Shown here piece after piece: positions 52,873 through 61,932 of a DNA stretch of 64,000 bases. Below the pieces are notes generated by a model, which had not been told where the DNA came from, did no database searches, and worked only from the letters and a program-made list of their open reading frames with translations. This DNA is from Rheinheimera sp. EpRS3 (lineage in GTDB: Bacteria > Pseudomonadota > Gammaproteobacteria > Enterobacterales > Alteromonadaceae): NCBI RefSeq assembly GCF_001513785.1, contig NZ_LNQS01000001.1, positions 248,001 through 312,000 on the forward strand, written 5' to 3'. The translations under genes were made by a program, and so were the position numbers. Numbering within the stretch: the stretch's first letter is position 1; the number at the start of each line of letters is the position of its first letter.

Positions 52873-54375
52873 TTAATACTTCGCTGCTACACCGTCAGCC
52901 GGTAAAGCATCTAAGATAAACTCGCGCAGGTCGTCGTTCGATTTCTTCAAATCTTCATAACGCAGGTACATCATATGGCCGCTGCGGTAGCCTTTAAAAC
53001 TCATGCGATCTTTCATTTTGCCACTTGGATCCAGCTGCCACATATTGTATTTGGCATCGAAATAATTGGTGGCGCCGTCAAAGTAGCCTGATTGCGTCAT
53101 CACTTTCAGATACGGGTTTTGTGCCATGGCCTGGCGCAGGTTTTCGCCGGTGCTGTCATCAGATCTGTCCCACGGGTGTACCGGGCCAAACATATTGTAT
53201 TTAATGTCGGTTTTGTAGTTCAGATCATTACGCAGATAATGGTTAATGGCCGGGGTAAACGAGTGCAGCCAGGAGGTTAGCTCGGCATTGTAGTCTGGCC
53301 GGTCGCCGGCATCGCGCTTATCAATACCTAAATAACGTGAATCCAGCCGGCCGATGGTTTGGCCACGGTCACGCAGCAGTTCTTTCCAGAAATAGCTGGT
53401 AGGAATATCCAGGTTGTTTTGCAGCACCGCTTGCAGCGATAAGCCGGAGTAACTGGCGACCTGCTGGGCTATGCGTTGTTTTTCTTCGTTGCTTATAGCA
53501 TTACCTTTAGCCAGGGCCGGCAGATATTGGTTAAGGGTAAAGTCTTCTACTTCCGGCAGTATGTCGTATAAGTCTTTTTGCTGCAGGTCACTGTTAAGTG
53601 CTTTATGGTACCAGGCTGCGGCGGCAAAATACGGCAGGCGGTTGGCGGCTTTTACCGGGCCGTTGCGTTCTATACCAATGTCTGTAGGTGACACCAGTAC
53701 CACGCCGTTTAAGTACATCCACTGCTGGTTTTGCAGCGCCAGCGCCAGGCCGGATACCCGGGTAGTGCCGTAGCTTTCGCCAATTAAAAACTTCGGTGAC
53801 TGCCAGCGCTCATTGCGGGTAACAAAAGTATTTAACCACTCGGCCAGGTATTTAACGTCGGCATTAACACCGAAGAACATTTTTTGCTGCTGATCTTTGG
53901 ACGGCATTTTACCGTCTTTACCCGGCAATACGCGTGAGTAACCGGTATTTACCGGGTTAACAAACACAATATCGGCAACATCGAGCACAGAATACGGGTT
54001 GGTTTTAACGCCATACGGTTGTACCGGATAGCCTTCTTCATCAATAACCAGCGCTTTAGGGCCAGTGTAGGCAACGTGCATCCATACTGAGGCAGAGCCC
54101 GGACCGCCATTAAAGGAAATTAACAACGGGCGTTTGCTACGGTCTTTAATATCGCTGCGCTGATAATAGGTATAAAACAAGGTGGCGGTAGGTACACCGT
54201 CTTCATCCCACACCGGCTGGGTGCCGGTAGTGGCGGTATAGCTAAAGCGCTTGCCGTTAACTTCGGTTTTATGCTCTGTGCTCACATTGCTGTCAATTTC
54301 AATCTGGCGTTCAGTTGCCAGTACCACAGTGCTGCACAGCAGTAGCAGCAAGGCTATAGGTTGGAACAGTTTCAT
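52873..54375 (-). CDS. S10 serine carboxypeptidase
   Basis: A 500-residue secreted peptidase with a signal peptide (PIALLLLLCSTVVLA). It belongs to the S10 (carboxypeptidase Y-like) family: the oxyanion segment ISFNGGPGSASVW, the nucleophile in LIGESYGTTR, Asp in QSGYFDGATNYFD, and His in GYRSGHMMYLR. It should remove C-terminal residues from peptides in the periplasm. S10 peptidases are less common in bacteria than in eukaryotes. It lies on the minus strand, away from the bacterioferritin genes. Confidence 0.9.
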   Translation of the reverse strand: MKLFQPIALLLLLCSTVVLATERQIEIDSNVSTEHKTEVNGKRFSYTATTGTQPVWDEDGVPTATLFYTYYQRSDIKDRSKRPLLISFNGGPGSASVWMHVAYTGPKALVIDEEGYPVQPYGVKTNPYSVLDVADIVFVNPVNTGYSRVLPGKDGKMPSKDQQQKMFFGVNADVKYLAEWLNTFVTRNERWQSPKFLIGESYGTTRVSGLALALQNQQWMYLNGVVLVSPTDIGIERNGPVKAANRLPYFAAAAWYHKALNSDLQQKDLYDILPEVEDFTLNQYLPALAKGNAISNEEKQRIAQQVASYSGLSLQAVLQNNLDIPTSYFWKELLRDRGQTIGRLDSRYLGIDKRDAGDRPDYNAELTSWLHSFTPAINHYLRNDLNYKTDIKYNMFGPVHPWDRSDDSTGENLRQAMAQNPYLKVMTQSGYFDGATNYFDAKYNMWQLDPSGKMKDRMSFKGYRSGHMMYLRYEDLKKSNDDLREFILDALPADGVAAKY

Positions 54376-54635
54376 CGGACCCCCGGATTATTATTATAGG
54401 TAAGTAATACCACTCTCTGTTTACCGTAAAATGCCAGACAATTCAAAAGGCTTGAGACAAGCGCCCTGAAATCCGGCTTAAGCTTTAATGCGCTAATTAA
54501 ACGTTAAGCTAAACGAGTTAATAATACGAATGGTTATCAGTAATATGTTATTGATTATAAACATAATTTTGCGTGAAGGGTGATTTTGGTCTACACTGTG
54601 CAGCAATTCTTGTCGCGACAGAAAAGGTACATTAC

Positions 54636-55109
54636 ATGAAAGGCAATCCGCAGGTGCTGTCTAAGCTAAATGAAATACTGACAGCTGAATTAACCTCTAT
54701 TAATCAGTACTTTCTGCATGCCCGCATTTATAAAAACTGGGGCTTAAAAGCACTCAACGATGTGTGCTACAAAAAGTCGATTAAAGATATGAAGCAGGCC
54801 GATGAGCTGATCGAACGTATTTTAATGCTGGAAGGCCTGCCTAATTTACAGGCGCTGGGTAAATTGCGCATTGGTGAAGACACGCCAGAAATGCTGCAGT
54901 GCGATATGGAGTTTCAGGTAGAACAACTGCCGCTGCTGCGCGACACCATAGCATTGTGCGAAACCGAGCAAGACTACGTTAGCCGCGATATTCTGACTGA
55001 AATTCTGGAATATGAAGAAGAACATCTGGACTGGCTGGAAACGCAGCAGCACCAAATCAGCACTATGGGGCTGGCAAATTACCTGCAGGCACAGCTGGGA
55101 GGCGAGTAA
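54636..55109 (+). CDS. Bacterioferritin, heme-binding subunit type
   Basis: A 157-residue bacterioferritin from the ATG at 54636. Glu18, the heme ligand Met52, Glu127 and His130 are kept. Three ferroxidase positions differ from the E. coli standard: Asp51 for Glu, Gln54 for His and Gln94 for Glu. So it should bind heme but oxidise iron poorly. The stop is directly followed by a second bacterioferritin with the opposite pattern. Such pairs form mixed 24-mers in other proteobacteria (Neisseria BfrA/BfrB). A longer ORF start at 54573 is not supported by a ribosome site. Confidence 0.92.
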   Translation: MKGNPQVLSKLNEILTAELTSINQYFLHARIYKNWGLKALNDVCYKKSIKDMKQADELIERILMLEGLPNLQALGKLRIGEDTPEMLQCDMEFQVEQLPLLRDTIALCETEQDYVSRDILTEILEYEEEHLDWLETQQHQISTMGLANYLQAQLGGE

Positions 55110-55577
55110 ATGAAAGGCAACAGCAAAATTATCGATGCACTAAACGTACTGCTGGCTAATGAACTGGCCGCGATGGATCAGTACTTTATTCACTCGCGCA
55201 TGTATCACGACTGGGGCCTGCACAAGCTGTTTGAACGCATTGATCACGAGTTTGACGATGAAAAAGGCCATGCCTCCAAGCTGATTGAACGCATTATCTT
55301 CTTAGAAGGTGTGCCGGATATGAGCAAGCGAGACGCCATTCACGTGGGTAAAGATGTACCTGCCATGCTGCAAAACGATTTAAACGTAGAATACACCGTG
55401 CAAAAGCTGTTAAAGCAAACGATGGCGCTGTGCGAGCAAGAGCAAGACTACGTTACCCGTGCTATGTTGCAACAGTTGCTGGACGACACCGAGGTAGACC
55501 ACGCCCACTGGCTGGAGCAGCAGCTAAACTTGATTAAACTGCTGGGCCTGCCCAACTATTTGCAGTCGCAGATGTAA
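55110..55577 (+). CDS. Bacterioferritin, ferroxidase subunit type
   Basis: A 155-residue bacterioferritin starting on the base after the previous stop, with GGAGG upstream. It keeps the ferroxidase set Glu18, Glu51, His54, Glu94 and, after a one-residue insertion, Glu128 and His131. The heme-ligand position 52 is Lys instead of Met, so it likely does not bind heme. It complements the first subunit: together they would give one ferroxidase and one heme-bearing partner in a mixed shell for iron storage. Confidence 0.92.
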   Translation: MKGNSKIIDALNVLLANELAAMDQYFIHSRMYHDWGLHKLFERIDHEFDDEKGHASKLIERIIFLEGVPDMSKRDAIHVGKDVPAMLQNDLNVEYTVQKLLKQTMALCEQEQDYVTRAMLQQLLDDTEVDHAHWLEQQLNLIKLLGLPNYLQSQM

Positions 55578-55611
55578 CTGCTTGCTGCATCCCCAGATGT
55601 AATAGCGGCGC

Positions 55612-55980
55612 CTAATGGCATGCAAAACAATATTTTAGTTTTGCATGCAGTGCCGCCAGCTCGGCCTGACCTTGTGGCTGGCGCTGGTATAGCCGGGTTA
55701 GTGCAATTAACGGCATATACAACATATCCATACACGCCTGGCGCTGCGCCGCAGTTTGTTGCGGATTAACGGCGCCTTCTGCCAGTGTAAATAGCGCATA
55801 GCGCAAGCACCATTCCTGCAATAAACTGCTGTTTTGCCGCTCCAACATAGTGGCCAACTGACAGCAGCGACAGCTGTAATCAGATACCAGCCGGTGATGA
55901 TCATCTGGCATGATCGTTCCTGCTTTTAGTTGCCGGCTCAGGCGGCTGAAATCCTGCCACAATGAACTTTGTATCAGCAT
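55612..55980 (-). CDS. Unknown Cys-rich small protein
   Basis: A 122-residue soluble protein, helical, with a Cys cluster SCRCC at about residues 36-40 and a C-terminal end KYCFACH. The terminal Cys-x-x-Cys-His looks like a heme c motif, but no signal peptide is present, so metal binding (iron or zinc) is more likely. It is 10 bp downstream of another unknown gene, and both share a Fur box with the sodA operon on the other strand, suggesting an iron-responsive role. I do not recognise a family. Confidence 0.6.
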   Translation of the reverse strand: MLIQSSLWQDFSRLSRQLKAGTIMPDDHHRLVSDYSCRCCQLATMLERQNSSLLQEWCLRYALFTLAEGAVNPQQTAAQRQACMDMLYMPLIALTRLYQRQPQGQAELAALHAKLKYCFACH

Positions 55981-55990
55981 AATGGGCTCC

Positions 55991-56446
55991 TTAATGCAGT
56001 GTGGCAGAGGCGGGCTGCGTTGCCGTTTGTGTAATGGGTGCTAACTGCGAAAAGCGGCACAGTTCACGGCGCAGGCTGCAGCTTTCACGCAGCAGTGCCA
56101 CATTGGCCGGGTGGGTATCAGGTAACTGCGCCTGCAGTTGCAGCACTTGCTGTAAGGCGCGGTTTAACGTGGCAAGACAGCGGCGCCAGCGTTGTTGTCT
56201 GGCATAGGTTTCGGCCAAATTCTGCACGCTGATCGACAAGCAAATAATCAGCAATGCGGCGCCATCGGGCGCACCGGGTATAAAATTGTCGGCCGATCTG
56301 GCTTCATACTCTGGCCAGGCCTGTGTTAGCAACACCGCGGCCTGCTGGTATAAGTCGGCCGCCAGCACATAGTGGTCGTGCGCAAAAGCACTGTTGGCCT
56401 GGCGGATAATGTGTTTCCAGTGTTCTATCGTATCCATATCACTCAC
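55991..56446 (-). CDS. Unknown TPR-like protein, Fur-linked
   Basis: A 151-residue helical protein with repeats that look like tetratricopeptide units (ANSAFAHDHYVLAADLYQQAAVLL and LAETYARQQRWRRCLATLNRALQQV). There is no signal peptide or membrane helix. It heads a two-gene minus-strand unit and is divergent from sodA; the Fur box in the 82-bp gap could control both directions. A protein-protein interaction role is probable, target unknown. It recalls Fur-associated genes next to sodA in pseudomonads, but I cannot claim homology. Confidence 0.6.
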   Translation of the reverse strand: MSDMDTIEHWKHIIRQANSAFAHDHYVLAADLYQQAAVLLTQAWPEYEARSADNFIPGAPDGAALLIICLSISVQNLAETYARQQRWRRCLATLNRALQQVLQLQAQLPDTHPANVALLRESCSLRRELCRFSQLAPITQTATQPASATLH

Positions 56447-56493
56447 CTTGTCGGGAACCTGACTGAAAATATGGCTTGTTTTTCGACTAAATG

Positions 56494-56514
56494 CAAATGA
56501 TAATGGTTATCATT
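56494..56514. promoter_or_regulatory. Fur box between the TPR-like gene and sodA
   Basis: The sequence contains AAATGATAATGGTTATCATT, very close to the Fur consensus GATAATGATAATCATTATC. It lies 15 bp before the sodA start and 48 bp before the divergent start. Confidence 0.85.
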
Positions 56515-56528
56515 AATTGGAGGTTGAT

Positions 56529-57137
56529 ATGAACTTTACGTTACCCGAACTACCTTATAACTACAACGCGCTGGAACCGCACCTGGATGCACTGACTATG
56601 GAAATACACCATAGCCGGCACCATCAAACTTATGTTAACGGTTTAAATGCAGCACTTGAAGGCAGCGCCTATACTGACTGGCCACTGCAGCGTTTACTTA
56701 AGGAAATAGCAGCACTGCCACAACCGTTACAACAGGCGGTACGTAACCATGGTGGTGGCCATGCTAACCACAGTTTGTTCTGGCAGGTTATGTCACCGCA
56801 AGGTGGTAGCGAACCTACCGGCGAACTGGCCGAAGCCATAACGCAGCACTTTGGTAGCTTTGTCCAATTTAAGCAGCAATTTATTCAGGCGGCACTCAGT
56901 CGGTTTGGCAGTGGCTGGGCCTGGCTGGTAAAAGATCAGCACGGTAACTTGCAGGTAAGCAGCAGTGCGAACCAGGACAGCCCGTTAATGGAAGGGCTAA
57001 CACCAATACTGGGGCTGGACGTGTGGGAACATGCATACTACCTGCAGTATCAGAATAAGCGGCCAGATTATGTGGCAGCATTTTTTAATGTGATTAACTG
57101 GCCCTATGTGGCGGGGTTGTATCAGGAGAAACAATGA
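56529..57137 (+). CDS. sodA: Manganese-type superoxide dismutase
   Basis: Dismutates superoxide; 202 residues from the ATG at 56529, with GGAGG upstream. Metal ligands are His27 (IHHS), His81 (NHSLFW), Asp164 and His168 (LDVWEHAYY). The Mn-type choice is supported by the GGGH glycine in the N-terminal half and Gln149 in the NQDSP segment, where Fe enzymes have a different arrangement. A Fur box directly upstream means it is made when iron is scarce, the logic of replacing Fe-SOD. It overlaps the ZIP transporter gene by 4 bp. Confidence 0.93.
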   Translation: MNFTLPELPYNYNALEPHLDALTMEIHHSRHHQTYVNGLNAALEGSAYTDWPLQRLLKEIAALPQPLQQAVRNHGGGHANHSLFWQVMSPQGGSEPTGELAEAITQHFGSFVQFKQQFIQAALSRFGSGWAWLVKDQHGNLQVSSSANQDSPLMEGLTPILGLDVWEHAYYLQYQNKRPDYVAAFFNVINWPYVAGLYQEKQ

Positions 57138-58024
57138 AGCAGATGTTGTTGCAATGGCCCGCGCTGGGGCTGCGTAAACTGGCGGGCTTGCTGATAGTGC
57201 TGGCCGGTGCAGGCTATGGGGTGCAGCAACTGGTGGTATTAATGCAACAGCAAGCAAATGTGCGCTATGCCTTTTATGCCGGTATGGTGGCGGCTACCGC
57301 AACGGCAGCTGGCGCAATACCGGCGTTGTTTATGCGCCGGTTACAGCAAAAGTTGCTTGATGTAATGCTGGGCTTTGGTGCCGGGGTGATGCTGGCTGCC
57401 TGTATGTTTTCTCTAATCGTACCGGCACTGGCTTTGCTAACCGACAGTGGCGCTTCGCCATGGCGCAGCTCTGGCAGTGTGGCGCTGGCCATTTTGCTTG
57501 GCGGTGCTTTTATGCTAATGCTGGAGCGGCTGGTGCCACATGAGCATTTTATTAAAGACGAAGACCGGCTGCGCGGCCAAACCCTGCGCCGCAGCTGGTT
57601 ATTTGTGTTTGCTATAGCGCTGCATAATATCCCTGAAGGGTTGGCTATCGGTGCGTCTTTTGCCGGTGGCGACACGGCAGCTGCCACCGCATTGGCTACC
57701 GGCATATCGGTGCAGGATATTCCTGAAGGGCTGGTAGTGGCAATGGCACTGCTGGCAGTGGGTTACAGCCGAGCACTGGCAGTGGGTATTGCGATATTGT
57801 CTGGCTTAACCGAGCCGGTTATGGCTATTGTCGGCGCGGCGGTGCTGGGTGAGTCCAGCCTGTTGCTGCCCTGGGGCCTGGCAGTGGCGGCAGGTGCTAT
57901 GTTGTTTGTGATCAGCCATGAAATGATCCCTGAATCGCACCGGCAGGGCCACGAACTGGCCGCTACCAACGGCCTAATGCTGGGCTTTGTATTGATGATG
58001 TTATTGGATACCGCTCTGGGCTGA
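57134..58024 (+). CDS. ZIP-family divalent metal transporter
   Basis: A 296-residue ZIP transporter with about eight membrane helices. The metal-site helices read [16 protein letters not shown] (helix 4) and [19 protein letters not shown] (helix 5), with a His-rich loop between helices 3 and 4 ([12 protein letters not shown]). It may import Zn, Mn or Fe. The 4-bp overlap with sodA and the shared Fur box make a supply of Mn2+ to the dismutase under iron limitation the most attractive role; that is inference. Confidence 0.9.
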   Translation: MKQMLLQWPALGLRKLAGLLIVLAGAGYGVQQLVVLMQQQANVRYAFYAGMVAATATAAGAIPALFMRRLQQKLLDVMLGFGAGVMLAACMFSLIVPALALLTDSGASPWRSSGSVALAILLGGAFMLMLERLVPHEHFIKDEDRLRGQTLRRSWLFVFAIALHNIPEGLAIGASFAGGDTAAATALATGISVQDIPEGLVVAMALLAVGYSRALAVGIAILSGLTEPVMAIVGAAVLGESSLLLPWGLAVAAGAMLFVISHEMIPESHRQGHELAATNGLMLGFVLMMLLDTALG

Positions 58025-58154
58025 TAACCTGACCCAATAAGCATGCCGACACAATTTATTACAATCCAATTGTGGTTGGCGCTGGCAGTGGCTAGTTGTT
58101 TTCATTACATTGACCTTCACAAAAAGTAACAAGTTGTCTAATCGTGGTGGTTCA

Positions 58155-61034
58155 ATGAAAAAAATATTCGTTATCAGTGCAATAGCGCTGGCTGTATTAA
58201 CCGGTTGTGCCGGTGAGCGTAGTTTATCTGCCGATACGCGTGCTGCACAGCAACAGGTGCAGGGCCAGGTAGTGGTAAGCCCGAACGACAGCCGTGCTTA
58301 CAAAACCCTGGTACTGCCGAATAAACTGGAAGTGCTGCTGGTATCAGATCCTACAGCGGAAAAATCGGCTGCGGCGTTAAGTGTCGGCGTAGGTTTACTG
58401 CAAGATCCAAAGAGCCAGCAGGGTATGGCACATTATTTAGAGCATATGCTGTTTTTAGGCACCGAGCGTTACCCTGATACCAAAGGCTACAGCGAATTTA
58501 TGACTGCCAACGGCGGCGCACAAAACGCTTACACCTGGCTTGATATTACCAACTATATGTTTAAGGTAAATAACAACGCTTACGACGAAGCGCTGGACCG
58601 TTTTTCCGATTTTTTTAAAGCCCCCAAGCTATACCCTGAATACACCGATAAAGAGAAAAATGCCGTTAATGCAGAGTGGTCAATGCGCCGCGAAATGGAC
58701 TACTTTGGCCAGTACAATTTGTCACGCGGTATGATGGGCAGCCACCCGGCGAACCGGTTTTTAATTGGCAACCTGGAAACGCTCGGCGATAAAGACGACA
58801 GTAAACTGCATCCTGAAACCGTAGCGTTTTATAACCAGTATTACTCGGCCAATATTATGAAAGTGGCCCTGCTAAGTAATTTACCGCTAAGCGAAATGGA
58901 GCAACTGGCCAGCAAACACTTTAGCAGTATTGTTAATAAGAACATTGAAAAACCTGCTGTAACTGCAGAGCTGGATTTTAGCCAGCTGGGGGGCAAACGC
59001 ATTCACTATGTGCCGAATAACGATGTAAAACAGTTACGGCTGGATTTTACCATCAGCAACAACAGCGAACAGTTTGCCGTTAAACCAAATGAATTTATCA
59101 GCTACCTGCTGGGCTCCGAAATGCCCGGCACACCGGCGGCGCAGCTAAAAGCAATGGGGCTTATTTCTAAGCTAAACGTTAGCGCCTCGCCCGACTTATA
59201 TGGCAATTACGGCTCGCTAAGCATAGACGTAGAGCTCACCGACGCCGGTATGCAAAACCGTGAAGGCATAGTGGCTACTATCATGCAGTACATTGAGCTG
59301 GTAAAACAGCAGGGTGTAGACAGCAAATACTTCAGTGAAATTCAAACCAGCCTGAACAACCAATTCCGTTTTCTGGAAAAAGGTGACGAATTTGGCTATG
59401 TATCTAACCTGGCCGATGCTATGCAAAAAGTACCGGCCCGCAATGCAGTAAATGCGCCGTTTTACTACCAGCGTTTTGACGCCAAAGCCATTAAAGATGT
59501 GCTGGCGCAGTTAACGCCGCAGCGCCTGCGCGTATGGTATGTCAGCAAGCAAGAGCCGCATGATAGCAGCCTGCATTTTTACGACGGCAAATATAAAATT
59601 ACCGATATCAGTAGCGAAGAGCAGCAAAGCTGGCAACAAAGCCCGCAGCTGGCCCTGAACTTACCGGCAGTAAACCGGCTGTTACCGGAAAACTTTGAGC
59701 TGGTAGCACCGGTACAGCAAGCTAAACCAGAAATTGTGCTGCAGCAAAACGGCATTACCGCCTGGTTGTACCCCAGCCAGCAGTTTGCCAGCCAGCCGCG
59801 TGGCGTGCTGGAAATTTTTATCAATACGCCGGCACCACAACAGGATATTAAAGCCAGAGTAGCCCTGGCACTGTGGCGCGACATTTTCAGTCTGCAACAA
59901 AGCGTGCTGGCCACCGAAGCTGATATTGCCGGTATGCAGCTGCGGTTAACCGCAGGCAGCGGTATGGCGCTGACGGTAGCCGGTTTTACTGACAAACAGC
60001 CGGAGTTGTTGCAACAGGCCCTGGCAGGTGTGGTGGTGACTACTGACGAGCAAAGCTTTGCCCAGGCTAAAGATCGCTATATCCGCGGCTTACAAAACCA
60101 GGGTAAGCAATTCCCGTTTTATCAGGCATTTAATGGCTACAACACCCTGGTGCGCAATGGTAACTATGAGCCAGAGCAGTTAATTGCTGCTGCCAACAGT
60201 TTAACCATTGCCCAGCTGCAAAGCTTTATTGCCGATACGCTGGCGAATAATCAACTGCGGGTATTCGCCTTTGGTAACTATGATAAAGCCGCCATAGCGC
60301 AGGTGGTTGCTACTGTGCAGCAGGCACTGCCAGCGCAGCGTAACGAGCAGCCATACAGCCGCACAGCTTACTGGCAACCAGCTGCCGGTGAAAAACTGGT
60401 ACTGCAAAAAGATATCGATGTAGCCGACGTTGGCCTGGTAGATGTGCATATACACCCGGATCCTTCCTATACCCAGCTGGCACGGGCAACAGTGCTGAAC
60501 AGTCATTTTAGCAATGTGGCCTTTGACAAACTGCGTACCGAAGAGCAACTGGCCTATGCCGTGGGTGGCACAGCTATGCAAATAGAAAACTACACTGGTT
60601 TTGCCATGTATATTCAAACGCCGGTAAAAGGTGTCGCTGATATGCAGGCACGCTTTGACAGCTTTAAGCAGCAATATGCCGCCGAGCTGGATAAGTTAAC
60701 CGAAGATGCTTTTGCCCAGCTTAAAGCCAGCACACTGATAACGCTAAAAGAGCCGGCGAAAAACCTGCAGGACGAAGTAGGGCCATTAATTACCGACTGG
60801 TACCGCGAGAAATTCAGTTTCGACAGCAAACAGCAGTTAATTGCCGCTGTAGAGCAGGTCACTCTGGAGCAGGTAAAAGCCTTTTATCGCGAAACAATGC
60901 TAAATGACAACGCAGCACGAATTTCGGTGCAAATGCGCGGTACTAAATTCCGCGACCAGCCGTTTGCCGATCTACCCGGCCAGACTAAGGTAACCGACGT
61001 GGCCGCTTTTCATCAGCAGATGAAAAAGCAGTAA
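58155..61034 (+). CDS. M16 (pitrilysin-like) lipoprotein protease
   Basis: A 959-residue zinc peptidase. From the ATG at 58155 the lipobox LTGC gives a lipoprotein anchored after Cys. The inverted zinc motif HYLEH (His93, Glu96, His97) is followed 77 residues later by Glu174 in NAEWSMRRE, the same spacing as in E. coli pitrilysin. Four M16 half-domains fill the length, with the last pair holding the RTEEQLAYAVGG segment. It resembles PtrA-type proteases that degrade small peptides in the periplasm. A UUCG terminator follows. Confidence 0.92.
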   Translation: MKKIFVISAIALAVLTGCAGERSLSADTRAAQQQVQGQVVVSPNDSRAYKTLVLPNKLEVLLVSDPTAEKSAAALSVGVGLLQDPKSQQGMAHYLEHMLFLGTERYPDTKGYSEFMTANGGAQNAYTWLDITNYMFKVNNNAYDEALDRFSDFFKAPKLYPEYTDKEKNAVNAEWSMRREMDYFGQYNLSRGMMGSHPANRFLIGNLETLGDKDDSKLHPETVAFYNQYYSANIMKVALLSNLPLSEMEQLASKHFSSIVNKNIEKPAVTAELDFSQLGGKRIHYVPNNDVKQLRLDFTISNNSEQFAVKPNEFISYLLGSEMPGTPAAQLKAMGLISKLNVSASPDLYGNYGSLSIDVELTDAGMQNREGIVATIMQYIELVKQQGVDSKYFSEIQTSLNNQFRFLEKGDEFGYVSNLADAMQKVPARNAVNAPFYYQRFDAKAIKDVLAQLTPQRLRVWYVSKQEPHDSSLHFYDGKYKITDISSEEQQSWQQSPQLALNLPAVNRLLPENFELVAPVQQAKPEIVLQQNGITAWLYPSQQFASQPRGVLEIFINTPAPQQDIKARVALALWRDIFSLQQSVLATEADIAGMQLRLTAGSGMALTVAGFTDKQPELLQQALAGVVVTTDEQSFAQAKDRYIRGLQNQGKQFPFYQAFNGYNTLVRNGNYEPEQLIAAANSLTIAQLQSFIADTLANNQLRVFAFGNYDKAAIAQVVATVQQALPAQRNEQPYSRTAYWQPAAGEKLVLQKDIDVADVGLVDVHIHPDPSYTQLARATVLNSHFSNVAFDKLRTEEQLAYAVGGTAMQIENYTGFAMYIQTPVKGVADMQARFDSFKQQYAAELDKLTEDAFAQLKASTLITLKEPAKNLQDEVGPLITDWYREKFSFDSKQQLIAAVEQVTLEQVKAFYRETMLNDNAARISVQMRGTKFRDQPFADLPGQTKVTDVAAFHQQMKKQ

Positions 61035-61046
61035 GCTTTACCGTAA

Positions 61047-61072
61047 AAAAACGCAGCTTCGGCTGCGTTTTT
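61047..61072 (+). terminator. Terminator of the M16 protease gene
   Basis: Arms AAAAACGCAGC and GCTGCGTTTTT around a TTCG tetraloop, with a T-run; strong intrinsic terminator. Confidence 0.95.
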
Positions 61073-61113
61073 CGTTTGTTCTCTGTGGGCTATAGCGCCT
61101 GAACCAAGGTTGC

Positions 61114-61488
61114 TTACTTGCCAGCGCTATGGGGTTTTTTCAGTGTGCTAATAAGGTTAACCGCCAATGCTCGGCCTTCGTCGGTCAGGCTATGGTAATG
61201 CTTAAGTAACAAAGCCAATTGCGCGTCTACCGCAGTAGCAGAAGGGTTGTAATTGTTGCTTTGCTCCATTACCTGAGTATGGTTTTGTGCCTCGGCACTT
61301 TGGTACAGCGCCGACACCTGCGTATCTAGGGCGTGGGCGATAGCTTCCAGTAAATCCAGCGACGGGCGCTGCTCGTCGCGCTCTATGCGTGACAAATTTC
61401 CTGCATCAGTTTCTGCGGCATAAGCAACATCCTCCAGGGTTTTCCCTAGCAGTTTTCTTCTATGTCTCAATATGTTGCCAATTTTCAT
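61114..61488 (-). CDS. XRE-family transcriptional regulator
   Basis: A 124-residue protein from the ATG at 61488; a longer frame starting at 61638 adds 50 residues that do not look like protein. The HTH covers about residues 3-60 (MKIGNILRHRRKLLGKTLEDVAYAAETDAGNLSRIERDEQRPS). The C-terminal part has a helical KHYHSLTDEGRALAVNLISTL segment seen in some small phage-like regulators. It is divergent from the next two genes, with 167 bp between, so it may control them. Confidence 0.82.
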   Translation of the reverse strand: MKIGNILRHRRKLLGKTLEDVAYAAETDAGNLSRIERDEQRPSLDLLEAIAHALDTQVSALYQSAEAQNHTQVMEQSNNYNPSATAVDAQLALLLKHYHSLTDEGRALAVNLISTLKKPHSAGK

Positions 61489-61655
61489 CTGTGCGATTCT
61501 CGGTGCATTGGCACAGATGCACAAAGCGGTTGCTGCAAAATTAACTTGATAAATTTGCGTAATGCGCAATAATGTGAAAAAAACGTAAAAGCGAAGAGTG
61601 TTGTTGGCGGCATATTTGCTCTTGGCACCCAATAACATACAGGGAGATCTCTGTT

Positions 61656-61910
61656 ATGAACCGCAATGTTAACGCAAAGTCGGTGGCGCATATCGTGTTT
61701 AGTGAGAAAACCGTACACGGTGACAATATTCCTTGTGCTTACATTGACTTACGAAACCCAACTGAATGTATTCTGGAGCAGGATAAAACCGGGATCTGGC
61801 TGACTTTGGCCATTAAAGCCGAGCTGATGGACGAACTGGCTTTGGCGTGGTGTAAGCAGCGTAAGTTTACCTGTAGTGATGCCGCACAAACTAACAACAT
61901 AACAGCGTAA
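61656..61910 (+). CDS. Unknown 84-residue protein
   Basis: A small soluble protein with GGGAGA before the ATG. It has beta-like segments (VAHIVFSEKTV, IPCAYIDLRN) then a helix (LAIKAELMDELALAWCK). No family recognised. It is followed 22 bp later by another unknown gene, so they may be co-expressed; the XRE regulator lies on the other strand upstream. Confidence 0.55.
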   Translation: MNRNVNAKSVAHIVFSEKTVHGDNIPCAYIDLRNPTECILEQDKTGIWLTLAIKAELMDELALAWCKQRKFTCSDAAQTNNITA

Positions 61911-61932
61911 ATTGCACAGTGCTGGCGCTGGT

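Noticed and set aside
54480..54560. A possible Fur-like site (around ACGAATGGTTATCAG) before the bacterioferritins
   Set aside because: Only part of it matches the Fur consensus and the palindrome is poor, so it was not listed as a site.
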